Origin: CAVTGO01 sp963734275 | GTDB taxonomy: Bacteria > Actinomycetota > UBA4738 > HRBIN12 | Length of the DNA stretch: 64,000 nt | Reading direction: 5' to 3' | Assembly: GCA_963734275.1 (NCBI GenBank) | Contig: CAVTGO010000005.1 | Location: 62,001-126,000, forward strand | Shown here: piece after piece, positions 45,693 to 54,321 of the stretch | Numbering within the stretch: position 1 is the stretch's first letter | How the letters are laid out: each line of letters begins with the position of its first letter | Notes under the pieces: generated by a model | Told to the model about the DNA's origin: nothing | Databases searched by the model: none | The model's input: only the letters and a program-made list of their open reading frames with translations | Program-made: the position numbers and the translations under genes

Positions 45693-46547
45693 TCAGATCA
45701 CCCTGGACCCGGTCCGGTGCGCGTGGCACTCGATGTTCACGGCCACGGGCAGCGACGCGATGTGCGTGGGCATGGTCTCGACGTGCACAGCGAGGACCGT
45801 CTGGGTGCCGCCGAGCGCCTCGGGACCGAGGCCGAGCGCGTTGCACTTCTCGTACAGCTCGGCCTCGAGCTCCGCGATCTGCGGGTCGGGGCTCGGCTGG
45901 CCGACCTTGCGCATGAGCGCGCGTTTGGCGATCACGGCCGACATCTCGAAGTCGCCGCCGATCCCGATCCCGATGATCCCCGGCGGGCATGCGTTCGGAC
46001 CCGACTCGGCCACCGACTCCAGCACGAAGTGCTTCACGCCCTCGAGGCCGTCGGCGGGCTTGAGCATCGCGTGCCTGCCCATGTTCTCCGAGCCGGCGCC
46101 CTTGGCGTCCACCTGGATCCGGATCTGATCGCCGGGGACGATGCGCGTATGGACGAACGCCGGCGTGTTGTCGCCGGTGTTCCGCCGGTCGAAGATCGGA
46201 TCGCGCACGATCGAGCCTCGCAGGTAGCCATCGCCGTAGCCGGTCCGCACGCCCTCGTCGATCGCGGCGTACAGGTCGCCGCCCTGCACGTGCACGTCCT
46301 GGCCGAGGTCCACGAACACGACCGTGTAACCCGTGTCCTGGCAGTACGGGTACTCGCCCTCGGCCGCGAGCTCCTGGTTGCGGATCAACAGGTCGAGGAC
46401 CTGGCGTCCGAGCGGCGACTCCTCGCGCTCGCGTGCGCGCTTGACGAGCTCCACCATCTCGGGGGGAACGACGTAGCAGATCTCGATGCAGAGCTCCCGC
46501 ACGACCCGGGTGATCTCTGCCGCATCGACCTCGCGCACCGAACCCAT
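45693..46547 (-). CDS. fumA: class I fumarase, N-terminal (alpha) subunit
   Basis: 284 residues; Fe-S cluster subunit of oxygen-sensitive fumarase. Cluster Cys are seen in GEYPYCQDTGYTVVFVDLG, SGPNACPPGIIGIGIGGDFE and LYEKCNALGLGPEALGG. Other family segments are TGDNTPAFVHTRIVPGDQIR and VKHFVLESVAESG. First gene of the minus-strand fumarase operon. The two-gene form, common in archaea and anaerobes, contrasts with the class II FumC of most aerobic actinobacteria. Confidence 0.92.
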   Translation of the reverse strand: MGSVREVDAAEITRVVRELCIEICYVVPPEMVELVKRAREREESPLGRQVLDLLIRNQELAAEGEYPYCQDTGYTVVFVDLGQDVHVQGGDLYAAIDEGVRTGYGDGYLRGSIVRDPIFDRRNTGDNTPAFVHTRIVPGDQIRIQVDAKGAGSENMGRHAMLKPADGLEGVKHFVLESVAESGPNACPPGIIGIGIGGDFEMSAVIAKRALMRKVGQPSPDPQIAELEAELYEKCNALGLGPEALGGTQTVLAVHVETMPTHIASLPVAVNIECHAHRTGSRVI

Positions 46548-46611
46548 GCTCGAGCCATGCTACCCGGCGGCTGCTTCCCGGAGTCTGGTCCGGGTGAGAG
46601 ACTCGGCCGCG

Positions 46612-47227
46612 ATGCAGCAGGCCCTCTCCGTCTCACGGCCGACGCCGCTGCGCCTGGCGGGCTTCGTCGCCGGCGTGGTGGGAGGCTTCCTGATGGGTCT
46701 CGGCGTCCTCCTCGTCTGGGCTCGACAGGGGCTCCCGCCGCAGGTCGACCCGGACGGCGTGCTGACGGGCCCGATCCACGGGGTCGACATCTGGGAGGGC
46801 ACGATGGTCCTGGCCGCGTCCGTCCTCGTGCTCCTCGGGACGATCGCGCTCCGCCTCGCTCGAACCGCCGCGGTCCGGCGCTCCATCGCCGTCTCGATCG
46901 TCATCCTCGGCCTCGCGTCGGCGGGGATCGCCGTGCGTGGTCGCGGCTCGCGCCGAGGAACGGTTCGCCTCCGGGGACAGCCTGGACGCGGTGGCGGAGG
47001 CCTTCGCGGAACAGCTCGAACTCCCCGTCGAGCAGGTGCGGGCGGATCTCGAGGAGGTCTCGCGGGACCTGCTCGAGGTGGAGCTCGCACCGGGGATCTG
47101 GCTGACGATGGCCGGGGGTATCCTGGCCGGCGCCGGCGGGATCCTCGGCCTTGCATGGGTGCGACGGACCGAGGAGGGCGCCCGGGACGTGAGCGAACCG
47201 CTCCCCGGCGAGAACGTGGCCGGTTAG
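46612..47227 (+). pseudogene. four-helix membrane protein, one-base frameshift
   Basis: ATG 46612 gives PTPLRLAGFVAGVVGGFLMG, GVDIWEGTMVLAASVLVLLG and a third helix VSIVILGLASAGIAV. The frame then becomes low-complexity Arg/Gly, while the next frame, from 46937, reads VAARAEERFASGDSLDAVAE with a fourth helix GGILAGAGGILGLAWV and stops at 47227. Dropping the C at 46936 (GTG-C-GTGGTC) joins them into one 204-residue protein. Either an indel error or a recently broken gene. Ends overlapping the convergent mdh stop by 4 bases. Function unknown. Confidence 0.6.
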
Positions 47228-48150
47228 AGGGTCGCGAGGTCCGCGCACTTCGCGCGGATGCCCTCGGCGGCGGCACGCAGGTCGGCGAGCTCGTCCTCGG
47301 TGAGATCCAGCTCCAGGATCTCGGCCACGCCGTCGCGGGACAGCCGCACGGGCACCCCGACGTAGACGTCCTCGATCCCGTACGCGCCGGTGCACCACGC
47401 GCAGGCCGGGAGGGGCTCGGCGTCGTCGTCGTCCGCGATCGCGTCGACCATGCGCACCACGGAGGCCGACGGCGCGTAGTACGCGCTGCCCTTCTTCAAC
47501 AGGCCGACGATCTCCGCGCCGCCGTCGCGCGTCCGGGCGAAGAGCCGCTCGAGCGTCTCCTCGTCGACCAGGTCGACGAGCGGCTTCCCGTCCACGGTCG
47601 CGTGCCGCGGGAGCGGGACCATGGACTCGCCGTGCGAGCCGAGCGTCATCGCCTCCACGACGAGCGGCGACACGCCAAGCTCCTCGGCGATGTTCGCCCG
47701 CAGCCTGGCCGAGTCCAGCACGCCCGCCATCCCCATGACGCGCGCCTTCGGGAAACCGGACACGTCGGCGGCGAGGTGCGTCATCTCGTCGAGCGGGTTC
47801 GTCACCAGGATCAAGATCGCGTCCGGCGAACCGGGGACGACCTTCTCGACCACGTCTCGGACGATCCCGGCGTTCTTGCCGAGCAGGTCCATCCGGCTCA
47901 TGCCCGGCTGGCGGGGGAACCCGGCCGTGATCACGACGACGTCCGAGCCCGCGGTGTCGGCGTAGTCGTTCGTGCCGACGATCCGGGGCTCGAACCCGAC
48001 GACCGGCGCGGACTGCCGGATGTCGAGCGCGAGGCCTTGCGGGAGCCCCTCGACGATGTCGATCAGGACGACCTCGGCCCGCCCGCCCTGGACCAGGCGC
48101 ATGGCCGTGGTCTGTCCGACCGATCCGCTTCCGACGACGGTGACGCGCAT
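47224..48150 (-). CDS. mdh: malate dehydrogenase (LDH-like type)
   Basis: 308 residues. MRVTVVGSGSVGQTTAMRLV (NAD motif), IVEGLPQGLALDIRQSAP with the NAD-selective Asp before it, TAGFPRQPGMSRMDLLGKNA (Arg residues that bind oxaloacetate), ILVTNPLDEMTHLAADVSG and the catalytic His in MTLGSHGESMVPLPRHATVD. Acts after fumarase. An upstream ATG at 48186 exists, but the NAD motif normally begins at the second residue, so 48150 is chosen. Confidence 0.92.
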   Translation of the reverse strand: MRVTVVGSGSVGQTTAMRLVQGGRAEVVLIDIVEGLPQGLALDIRQSAPVVGFEPRIVGTNDYADTAGSDVVVITAGFPRQPGMSRMDLLGKNAGIVRDVVEKVVPGSPDAILILVTNPLDEMTHLAADVSGFPKARVMGMAGVLDSARLRANIAEELGVSPLVVEAMTLGSHGESMVPLPRHATVDGKPLVDLVDEETLERLFARTRDGGAEIVGLLKKGSAYYAPSASVVRMVDAIADDDDAEPLPACAWCTGAYGIEDVYVGVPVRLSRDGVAEILELDLTEDELADLRAAAEGIRAKCADLATL

Positions 48151-48234
48151 GCGTGGATCGCTCCCGGGTGGCGTTGGCGCCGTCATCCTATCCGGCGGCC
48201 CGCAGGGACCGGCCGTTCGGGACCTGGTTCCGAC

Positions 48235-48900
48235 CTAATCGAACACGACCGGGCCGGCCAAGGCGAAGGGCCTCATCCCGGCGCCGTCGTCGAACAAGCG
48301 GAGGCATACGATCGCGTACCTCCCGGGAGCGATCTCATCGAGCGTCACGGACCCGCCCGGTCGGACCTCCCGCTGGACCAGGACCTTGGCGCCCGGCGGT
48401 GGGCCGAGGTTCGGCCTGCCGGCTTCGGCGAGTCGCCGCTCCCGGTCGACGTGCGCCTCGAGCTGCGCGTACGTGAGATCCGTGGACACGAACCTCGTCA
48501 CCTCGAACGCGAGCACGCGATCGTCCTCATTGACGGCGGTGAGGGCGCCGAGGTGACGTTCGATCGTCGCGTCCACCGCACACCCGGCCTCCGAGAGCGT
48601 GAGGGTGCCGAGCTCGGGGGTCGCGACCGAGGTCATGGGCGGAGGGCTCAGGTCCGGATCGGCGGGGACGATCACCTGCCCGCGGTCGAGCACCCGCGTG
48701 CTCGCGATGACGATCCCCGTCACCATCAGCGCGGCGGCGACCACGATGGCACCGATGCGCCGGTTGCGCTGCTTGCGGTCGCGGAAGCCATCGAAGCGTT
48801 CGATGCTCCCGCGTTGCTTCGTCGATGTGGACATCTCCATGACCTCCACGGCACGGCGGATGCCCTGCGCGGCGCCACGAGCACGCGTATCGAGCCTCAT
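48235..48900 (-). CDS. membrane-anchored anti-sigma-like protein
   Basis: 221 residues: a short cytoplasmic N-terminus (MRLDTRARGAAQGIRRAVEV), one membrane helix (RIGAIVVAAALMVTGIVIAS) and an extracytoplasmic domain with one Cys pair (SEAGCAVDATIERH, YAIVCLRLFDD) that may form a disulfide. Overlaps the upstream ECF sigma gene by 4 bases (ATGA). Position and topology fit an anti-sigma factor or membrane partner of the sigma factor, but no zinc anti-sigma motif (HxxxCxxC) is present. Confidence 0.65.
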   Translation of the reverse strand: MRLDTRARGAAQGIRRAVEVMEMSTSTKQRGSIERFDGFRDRKQRNRRIGAIVVAAALMVTGIVIASTRVLDRGQVIVPADPDLSPPPMTSVATPELGTLTLSEAGCAVDATIERHLGALTAVNEDDRVLAFEVTRFVSTDLTYAQLEAHVDRERRLAEAGRPNLGPPPGAKVLVQREVRPGGSVTLDEIAPGRYAIVCLRLFDDGAGMRPFALAGPVVFD

Positions 48901-49415
48901 GTCTCGTCCTCCTCGAGCTCGAGCCTGCGTGCGAGCGTCCTGCGGCCCTCGTGCAGGTGCTTCTTCACCGTGCCCTCGGCCGTCCCGAGGACACGAGCGA
49001 CCTCGGCGACGGACATGTCCTCCAGGTAGTGGAGCGCGATCGTCTGGGCTTGCCGTCGCGGGAGCGACCTGACGACCTGCCAGAACTCGGCGTCCTCCGC
49101 GGAGAGCTCGGGCAGCGCGGCCGTGCGAGCGAGCGCCATCTGCGCGAGGGCCTTCGCCTCGACGACACGACGACGGAACAGCGAGACGGACAGGTTCGCC
49201 ACCACCCGGCGCACCCAGACGCCGGGTTGGTCGTACCTCCCGACCCGCTCCCAACCGCGATGGGCGGCGAGGAACGCCTCCTGGGCGAGGTCCTCGGCCC
49301 CCGAACGGCTCCCGGAGAGCGCGTACGCGAGCCCGACGACCGCGGGGAACTCGCGCACGTAGAAATCCTCGAACGTCTCCGAGGACGCGATGGCGGCGGC
49401 TTCGGATCGCTCCAT
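48897..49415 (-). CDS. ECF sigma factor, SigE family (actinobacterial)
   Basis: 172 residues. Region 2: FYVREFPAVVGLAYALSGSR with AEDLAQEAFLAAHRGWERVG and the linking PGVWVRRVVANLSVSLFRRR. Region 4 helix-turn-helix: LPRRQAQTIALHYLEDMSVA with VLGTAEGTVKKHLHEGRRTL. The pattern matches the SigE/SigM-like ECF group common in actinobacteria. Start at ATG 49415 behind GGAGGGGAG; the frame is open to GTG 49469. Overlaps the membrane partner gene. Confidence 0.88.
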   Translation of the reverse strand: MERSEAAAIASSETFEDFYVREFPAVVGLAYALSGSRSGAEDLAQEAFLAAHRGWERVGRYDQPGVWVRRVVANLSVSLFRRRVVEAKALAQMALARTAALPELSAEDAEFWQVVRSLPRRQAQTIALHYLEDMSVAEVARVLGTAEGTVKKHLHEGRRTLARRLELEEDET

Positions 49416-49491
49416 CACCGCCCGTCTCCCCTCCTCCTGCCGAGCCCTATCGTCGCTCCACACGGTCACTCGCGCGAGAGGCGGCGGAGGT

Positions 49492-50580
49492 TTATCCGGA
49501 GACGAGACGCTCGATCACGGCGTCGGCGACCTGGTCCGTCGTCGCGGCCGTCGGATCGTCGCGCGTGGGCTTCAGGTCGTAGGTGACGACGTCGCCTCGG
49601 GCGATCACGGCGGCCACCGCGCCCTCGAGCCGGTCGCCCGCCGCCGTCTCGCCGAGGTGGCGGAGCAACATGGCGCCCGCGAGCATCATCGCCATCGGGT
49701 TCGCGCGTCCGAGGCCCCGGTACCGGGGCGCGCTCCCGTGCGTCGGCTCGAAGACCGCGAGGTCCTCGCCGATGTTCGCGCTCGGCGCCACGCCGAGCCC
49801 GCCCACCAGGCCGGCGCACAGCTCCGAGAGGATGTCGCCGTAGAGGTTCGGCAGGACGAGCACGTCGTAGTCCTCGGGCCGCTGCACGAGCTGCATCGTG
49901 AGGTTGTCGATGATCCGGTCCTCGAAGGCCACGTCGGGGTGCTCGCCCGCGACGCGCCGAACGGTGTGCAGGAACAGCCCGTCCGAGAACTTCATGATGT
50001 TCGCCTTGTGCCCGGCGGTGACCTTGCCCCGCCCGTGGCCCTGCGCGTAGCCGAACGCGAACCGGGCGATCCGCTCGCTCGCGCCCTCGCTGATCGCCTT
50101 GATCGACAGCCCCGAGTCTTGGCGGACGCGCTTGCCGGTCGTGCGCTCGATGAACGCGATCAGCTCGGCCGTCTCCGGCGCGCCCTGCTCGAACTCGATG
50201 CCCGTGTAGGCGTCCTCGGTCGCCTCGCGCACGATCACGACGTCGACGCCCTCGTACCGCGAACGCACGCCCGGATACCAGCGGCAGGGCCGCACGCACG
50301 CGAACAGGTCCAGCGCCACCCGCAGGGCCAGGTTCACGCTCCGGAACCCGGCGCCGATCGGTGTGGTCACCGGGCCCTTCAGCGCCGCGCCGTTCTCGCG
50401 GATCGAGTCCAGCACGCGCTCGGGCAGCGGCGTCCCCTCGCGCTCGGCGACCTCGCTGCCGGCGGCCTGGACGTCCCAGTCGATCGCGACGCCGGTCGCC
50501 TCGATCGCGCGCTGCGCCGCCGCCGTGAGCTCGGGCCCGACGCCGTCACCGGGGATCAGCGTGACCCGATGCGTCGCCAC
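49492..50580 (-). CDS. NAD-type isocitrate dehydrogenase (isocitrate/isopropylmalate family), copy 2
   Basis: 362 residues. VTLIPGDGVGPELTAAAQRA, TPIGAGFRSVNLALRVALDL, VVIVREATEDAYTGIEFEQG (Asn of the usual RENTE replaced by Ala), VTAGHKANIMKFSDGLFLHT, LVLPNLYGDILSELCAGLVG and PTHGSAPRYRGLGRANPMAM. Shares the GAGFRSVN loop with copy 1, so isocitrate is likely. The REATE change near the substrate/Mg site and PRYRG for the usual PDIAG suggest different kinetics or a different substrate. Divergent from citrate synthase, 140 bp apart. Confidence 0.86.
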   Translation of the reverse strand: MATHRVTLIPGDGVGPELTAAAQRAIEATGVAIDWDVQAAGSEVAEREGTPLPERVLDSIRENGAALKGPVTTPIGAGFRSVNLALRVALDLFACVRPCRWYPGVRSRYEGVDVVIVREATEDAYTGIEFEQGAPETAELIAFIERTTGKRVRQDSGLSIKAISEGASERIARFAFGYAQGHGRGKVTAGHKANIMKFSDGLFLHTVRRVAGEHPDVAFEDRIIDNLTMQLVQRPEDYDVLVLPNLYGDILSELCAGLVGGLGVAPSANIGEDLAVFEPTHGSAPRYRGLGRANPMAMMLAGAMLLRHLGETAAGDRLEGAVAAVIARGDVVTYDLKPTRDDPTAATTDQVADAVIERLVSG

Positions 50581-50720
50581 GTCGTGGGCCTCCTCCCTCT
50601 CGCCTCCGGCGCTCGGCCTGCGACCCCGACGGTGGGCCGCGGTAGGCTTGGATTCTGGTGCAATAGCCGCCGGGATGCCCGTCCGAGGCGGACCGTTCGA
50701 AACGACCCGAGGGGTACACG

Positions 50721-51839
50721 GTGACCGAGAAGGGCCTGCGCGAGATCATCGCGGCGCAGACGAGCATCTCTGACATCGACGGCCAGGCCGGACGCCTCTG
50801 GTACGTCGGGTACGAGATCCAGGACCTGGCCGGACGGACCTCCTTCGAGGAGGTCGTCCATCTCCTCCAGGAGCTCCGCCTCCCGACCCAGGCCGAGCTG
50901 GAGGAGCTCACCGACTTCCTCAACGAGGAGCGCGAGGTGTCGCGGTTCCTGCGCGACCTGATGCCCACGCTGGCCCAGCAGACCTCGCCGATGTCGATGC
51001 TTCGCACCAGCGTGTCGGCGGCCTCGGCGTACGATCCCGACGGCTGGGACGACTCGGCCGAGGCGAATCACCGGAAGGCGCTGCGCCTGATCGCCAAGAT
51101 CCCGACGCTGCTCGCCATGTACCACCGGATGCGCACGGGCCAGGAGCTCGTCGCGCCCAACCCCAAGCTCCCCCATGCCGCGAACTTCCTCCACATGCTC
51201 CTCGGGGTGGAGCCGTCGCAGGAGGACGCCGAGGTCCTGGACACGACATTCGTGTTGTACGCCGACCACACGATGAACGCGTCCACGTTCACGGCGAGGA
51301 TCGTCGCCTCCACGCTCGCCGACATGTTCTCGGCCATCACGGCCGCCATCGCCGCGCTCAAGGGGCCCCTGCACGGCGGCGCCAACGAGGAGGCGATGCG
51401 GATGCTCGAGGAGATCGGCTCGCCGGAGCGTGCCGAGGCCTACGTCCGGGACCTCCTCGAGCGCAAGGAGAAGATCATGGGGTTCGGGCACGCGGTGTAC
51501 AAGACGGAGGATCCGCGGGCCACCATCCTCAAGGAGCTCTCGCGCGAGACCGGCGAGCGCCACGACGACACGAGCTGGTACGAGATCTCCGAGGCGATCG
51601 AGCGTACCGTGGCCGAGCAGAAGGGCCTGCACCCCAACGTCGACTTCTACGCGGCCAGCGTCTACCACACGCTCGGGATCCCGACGGACCTCATGACACC
51701 GATCTTCGCGCTCGCGCGCATGGCCGGCTGGACCGCACACGTGCGGGAGCAATACGCGGACAACAAGGTGATCCGCCCCGGCTCCGAGTACGTGGGCCCG
51801 CGCGACCGGACCTGGGTGCCGATCGAGGAGCGCGGCTAG
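50721..51839 (+). CDS. gltA: citrate synthase
   Basis: 372 residues, GTG start. Short (type I-like/CitZ) citrate synthase: LVLYADHTMNASTFTARIVA (active-site His), LKGPLHGGANEEAMRMLEEI (second His), GFGHAVYKTEDPRATILKEL (third His), PNVDFYAASVYHTLGIPTDL (catalytic Asp) and the C-terminal VIRPGSEYVGPRD. Condenses oxaloacetate with acetyl-CoA. The N-terminus SISDIDGQAGRLWYVGYEIQ is typical. Could act on propionyl-CoA as well, as 2-methylcitrate synthase; not separable here. Confidence 0.93.
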   Translation: MTEKGLREIIAAQTSISDIDGQAGRLWYVGYEIQDLAGRTSFEEVVHLLQELRLPTQAELEELTDFLNEEREVSRFLRDLMPTLAQQTSPMSMLRTSVSAASAYDPDGWDDSAEANHRKALRLIAKIPTLLAMYHRMRTGQELVAPNPKLPHAANFLHMLLGVEPSQEDAEVLDTTFVLYADHTMNASTFTARIVASTLADMFSAITAAIAALKGPLHGGANEEAMRMLEEIGSPERAEAYVRDLLERKEKIMGFGHAVYKTEDPRATILKELSRETGERHDDTSWYEISEAIERTVAEQKGLHPNVDFYAASVYHTLGIPTDLMTPIFALARMAGWTAHVREQYADNKVIRPGSEYVGPRDRTWVPIEERG

Positions 51840-51848
51840 CCCGCCGGC

Positions 51849-52769
51849 CTACGGGGTCGCCGGGCGTGGAAGGAGGCCCGCCAGCTCGATCACTCGCCGG
51901 ACCGAGCCCTCACGCCCGAGCCCCATGACGTGGACACCGCCGACGCCCGTGATCCTCCGGAGCGCGGCCACGAGCTCGGCGCATCGCCGCGCGCCCAGGT
52001 CCTCGGCGTCCGGCCCCGCGTCGTCGAGCTCGCGCATCAGGGCGTCCGGCACGGTGACGCCCGGCAGGTGGTCGTTCAGGTAGCGGGCCTGCTTCCCGCT
52101 GCGGAGCGGGGCGACGCCCACGATCAGCGCGGCGCGCTCGAAGACGCCTCGCGCCCGGACGACCTCGCCCCACGTGGCGAGGGCCTCGGGGTCGTACGCG
52201 ATCTGCGTCATCACGAACCCCGCCCCGGCGTCGAGCTTGGCCTCCAGCCGCGCCGGGTCGTAGCGCGGTGCGAGGGGGCTGTCGGCGACGCCGACGAAGT
52301 AGCGGGGCGGCTCGTCGATCCGGGCGCCGGAGAGCAGGCGGCCGTCCACGCGGAGATCGGTCGCCAGGCGGATCAGCTGCTGCACGTCGAGGTCGTTCAC
52401 CGCCGCGGCGTCGGTGTGGTCGCCGGTCGAGAGCGGATCGCCGGTCAGGCAGAACAGGTTCCGCGCGCCGAGCGCCCAGCCGCCGAGGAGGTCTGCCGTC
52501 AGCGCCAGGCGGTTCCGGTCGCGCACCGTGAGCTGGAGCGTGGGCTCGAGGCCCGCCCGAGCCACCTCGGCGACCCCGGCCAGCGGCGACATGTGCGCGC
52601 TGGCCGTCGGGTTGTCCGTGACGTTGACGGCGTCGGCGTACCCCACCAGGTCCATGGCGTCGTCGCGCACCTTGGCGGGATCGCTCGAGCGCGGCGGTGC
52701 GACCTCGGCGGTTACGACGAACCGACCCGCGCGGACGAGACGCTGGAGACGGCTCGCGGATGCGGTCAC
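51849..52769 (-). CDS. methylenetetrahydrofolate reductase (MetF-like)
   Basis: 306 residues. TIM-barrel of the MTHFR family: RFVVTAEVAPPRSSDPAKVR (catalytic Glu region), ADAVNVTDNPTASAHMSPLA, QLTVRDRNRLALTADLLGGW, LCLTG-like NLFCLTGDPLSTGDHTDAA, and GAGFVMTQIAYDPEALATW. Produces 5-methyl-THF for methionine synthesis or works in a C1 branch. Adjacent, same strand, to folD (16-bp gap), so the two make a folate C1 pair. Confidence 0.88.
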   Translation of the reverse strand: MTASASRLQRLVRAGRFVVTAEVAPPRSSDPAKVRDDAMDLVGYADAVNVTDNPTASAHMSPLAGVAEVARAGLEPTLQLTVRDRNRLALTADLLGGWALGARNLFCLTGDPLSTGDHTDAAAVNDLDVQQLIRLATDLRVDGRLLSGARIDEPPRYFVGVADSPLAPRYDPARLEAKLDAGAGFVMTQIAYDPEALATWGEVVRARGVFERAALIVGVAPLRSGKQARYLNDHLPGVTVPDALMRELDDAGPDAEDLGARRCAELVAALRRITGVGGVHVMGLGREGSVRRVIELAGLLPRPATP

Positions 52770-52785
52770 GTGACGCGGGTCCCGG

Positions 52786-53652
52786 TCAGTGCTTCTCGGC
52801 CTGCGCCTCGGCCGCGCTCACGGTGTTCAGCAGCAGCATCGCCGTGGTCATCGGGCCGACGCCGCCCGGGACCGGCGTGATCATGCCGGCGACCTCCTTG
52901 ACCTCGTCGAACCGCACGTCGCCGACGAGCCCGCTCTCGGTCCGGTGCACACCGACGTCCACGACGACGGCGCCCGGCTTGACCATGTCCGCCGTGATGA
53001 GCTCCGGCGTGCCCGCGGCCGCGACCAGGATGTCGGCCCGGCGCGTGTGCGAGGCGAGGTCACGGGTCTTCACGTGGCATTCCGTCACGGTGGCGTTCCC
53101 GCGGATCGAGTCCTGGGCCAGCATGATCGACAACGGCGCGCCGACCAGCTCCCCGTAGCCGACCACCACGATCTCGGCGCCCTCGAGCTCGACGCCGCTG
53201 CGCAGCAGCAGCTCAACGATGCCGAACGGGGTCGCCGGCGGGAACGTCGGCTCCCCGCGCACCATCATCCCCACGTTGAGCGGGTGCAGGCCGTCCACGT
53301 CCTTGGTGGGTTCCACGGTCGTCTGCACACGGAGCTCGCTGATGTGCCTCGGCACCGGCAGCTGCACGATGATGCCGTGGATCTCGGGGTCGCGGTTCAG
53401 CCGGCGGATCGTGGCGAGCAGCTCGCCCTCGGTCACGTACCCGGGGAGGTCGATCTGCTCAGAGCGCATCCCGACGTCGGCGCACGCCTTGTGCTTCGAG
53501 CCGAGATAGATGCGCGACGCCTCGTCGTCGCCGACGAGCACCGCCGCCAGGCCCGGCTGCATCCCCCGGTCCACGAGGGCCATCACGCGTTCGGCGATCC
53601 TGGCCCGGATCTGTGCCGAGATCGCCCTGCCGTCGAGGATCGTGGCGCTCAC
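52786..53652 (-). CDS. folD: methylene-THF dehydrogenase/cyclohydrolase
   Basis: 288 residues. Catalytic Lys in SRIYLGSKHKACADVGM, GIIVQLPVPRHI, KDVDGLHPLNVGMM (Asp of the active site) and GMITPVPGGVGPMTTAMLL are present. The dinucleotide-binding GRSxIVGxP motif reads GYGELVGAPLSIML, so the Arg-Ser that contacts the NADP phosphate is replaced by Tyr-Gly-Glu. This may shift the cofactor preference toward NAD. Co-directional with the MetF-like gene. Confidence 0.9.
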   Translation of the reverse strand: MSATILDGRAISAQIRARIAERVMALVDRGMQPGLAAVLVGDDEASRIYLGSKHKACADVGMRSEQIDLPGYVTEGELLATIRRLNRDPEIHGIIVQLPVPRHISELRVQTTVEPTKDVDGLHPLNVGMMVRGEPTFPPATPFGIVELLLRSGVELEGAEIVVVGYGELVGAPLSIMLAQDSIRGNATVTECHVKTRDLASHTRRADILVAAAGTPELITADMVKPGAVVVDVGVHRTESGLVGDVRFDEVKEVAGMITPVPGGVGPMTTAMLLLNTVSAAEAQAEKH

Positions 53653-53695
53653 GAGCCGTCATCCTACAAATGGGCCTCGAGCGCCCCAACAACGC

Positions 53696-54316
53696 TCAGG
53701 AGGGCGAGGTCGCGACGACCCAGAGGTGGTTCTCGTCGGCGTCCTCGCGCTCCTCGGCCTCCACCGTCGCGAACCCGGCCTCGTCGAGGAGCCGGCGGTT
53801 CACCTCGGCGTCGAAGTGGCTCCAGTACATCGGCGCGCCGAAGAAGTCTGGGTTGCGCTCCTCCGGGTTGTCGCCGCTTCCGAGCGTGCCGACGAACAGC
53901 CCGCCCGGCCGCAACCATGTCCGGACCCGGCCGAGCACCTCGGCGTGCCGGTCCCGGCGGACGTGGATCAGCGACCAGAACGCCGCGACGACGGCGAACG
54001 ACGCCGGCGCGAACGCCACCTCGGCGATGTCCGCGCGCACGAACACCGCGTCCGGGGCGTTGCGGCGGGCGAGCGCGAGCTGACCGCTCGACACGTCGAG
54101 GCCGATGGTCCTCGCACGGCGGGCGAGCTCGGCGGTGACCAGGCCCGCCCCGCATCCGAGGTCCAACACGCGGCCCCCGGCCGGGATCATCGCGAGCACG
54201 CGGTCCAGGAACCGGTGGTAGTACGAGCCCGGGCCGCGGCCCTCGAGGACCTCGCGCGCGTACCGCTCGGCGATCCGGTCGTAGCCGCGCTCGACGACTC
54301 GACGCTCCTCGTCCAC
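53696..54316 (-). CDS. SAM-dependent class I methyltransferase
   Basis: 206 residues. ERGYDRIAERYAREVLEGRG, GGRVLDLGCGAGLVTAELAR (SAM motif I), VRADIAEVAFAPASFAVVAA and LRPGGLFVGTLGSGD are the standard motifs of small-molecule methyltransferases (UbiE-like). Substrate unknown. The frame is open to 55291 through antisense of purH; GTG 54316 gives the natural N-terminus and lies 6 bases after the purH stop, so it may be in the pur transcription unit. Confidence 0.8.
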   Translation of the reverse strand: MDEERRVVERGYDRIAERYAREVLEGRGPGSYYHRFLDRVLAMIPAGGRVLDLGCGAGLVTAELARRARTIGLDVSSGQLALARRNAPDAVFVRADIAEVAFAPASFAVVAAFWSLIHVRRDRHAEVLGRVRTWLRPGGLFVGTLGSGDNPEERNPDFFGAPMYWSHFDAEVNRRLLDEAGFATVEAEEREDADENHLWVVATSPS

Positions 54317-54321
54317 GGCGC

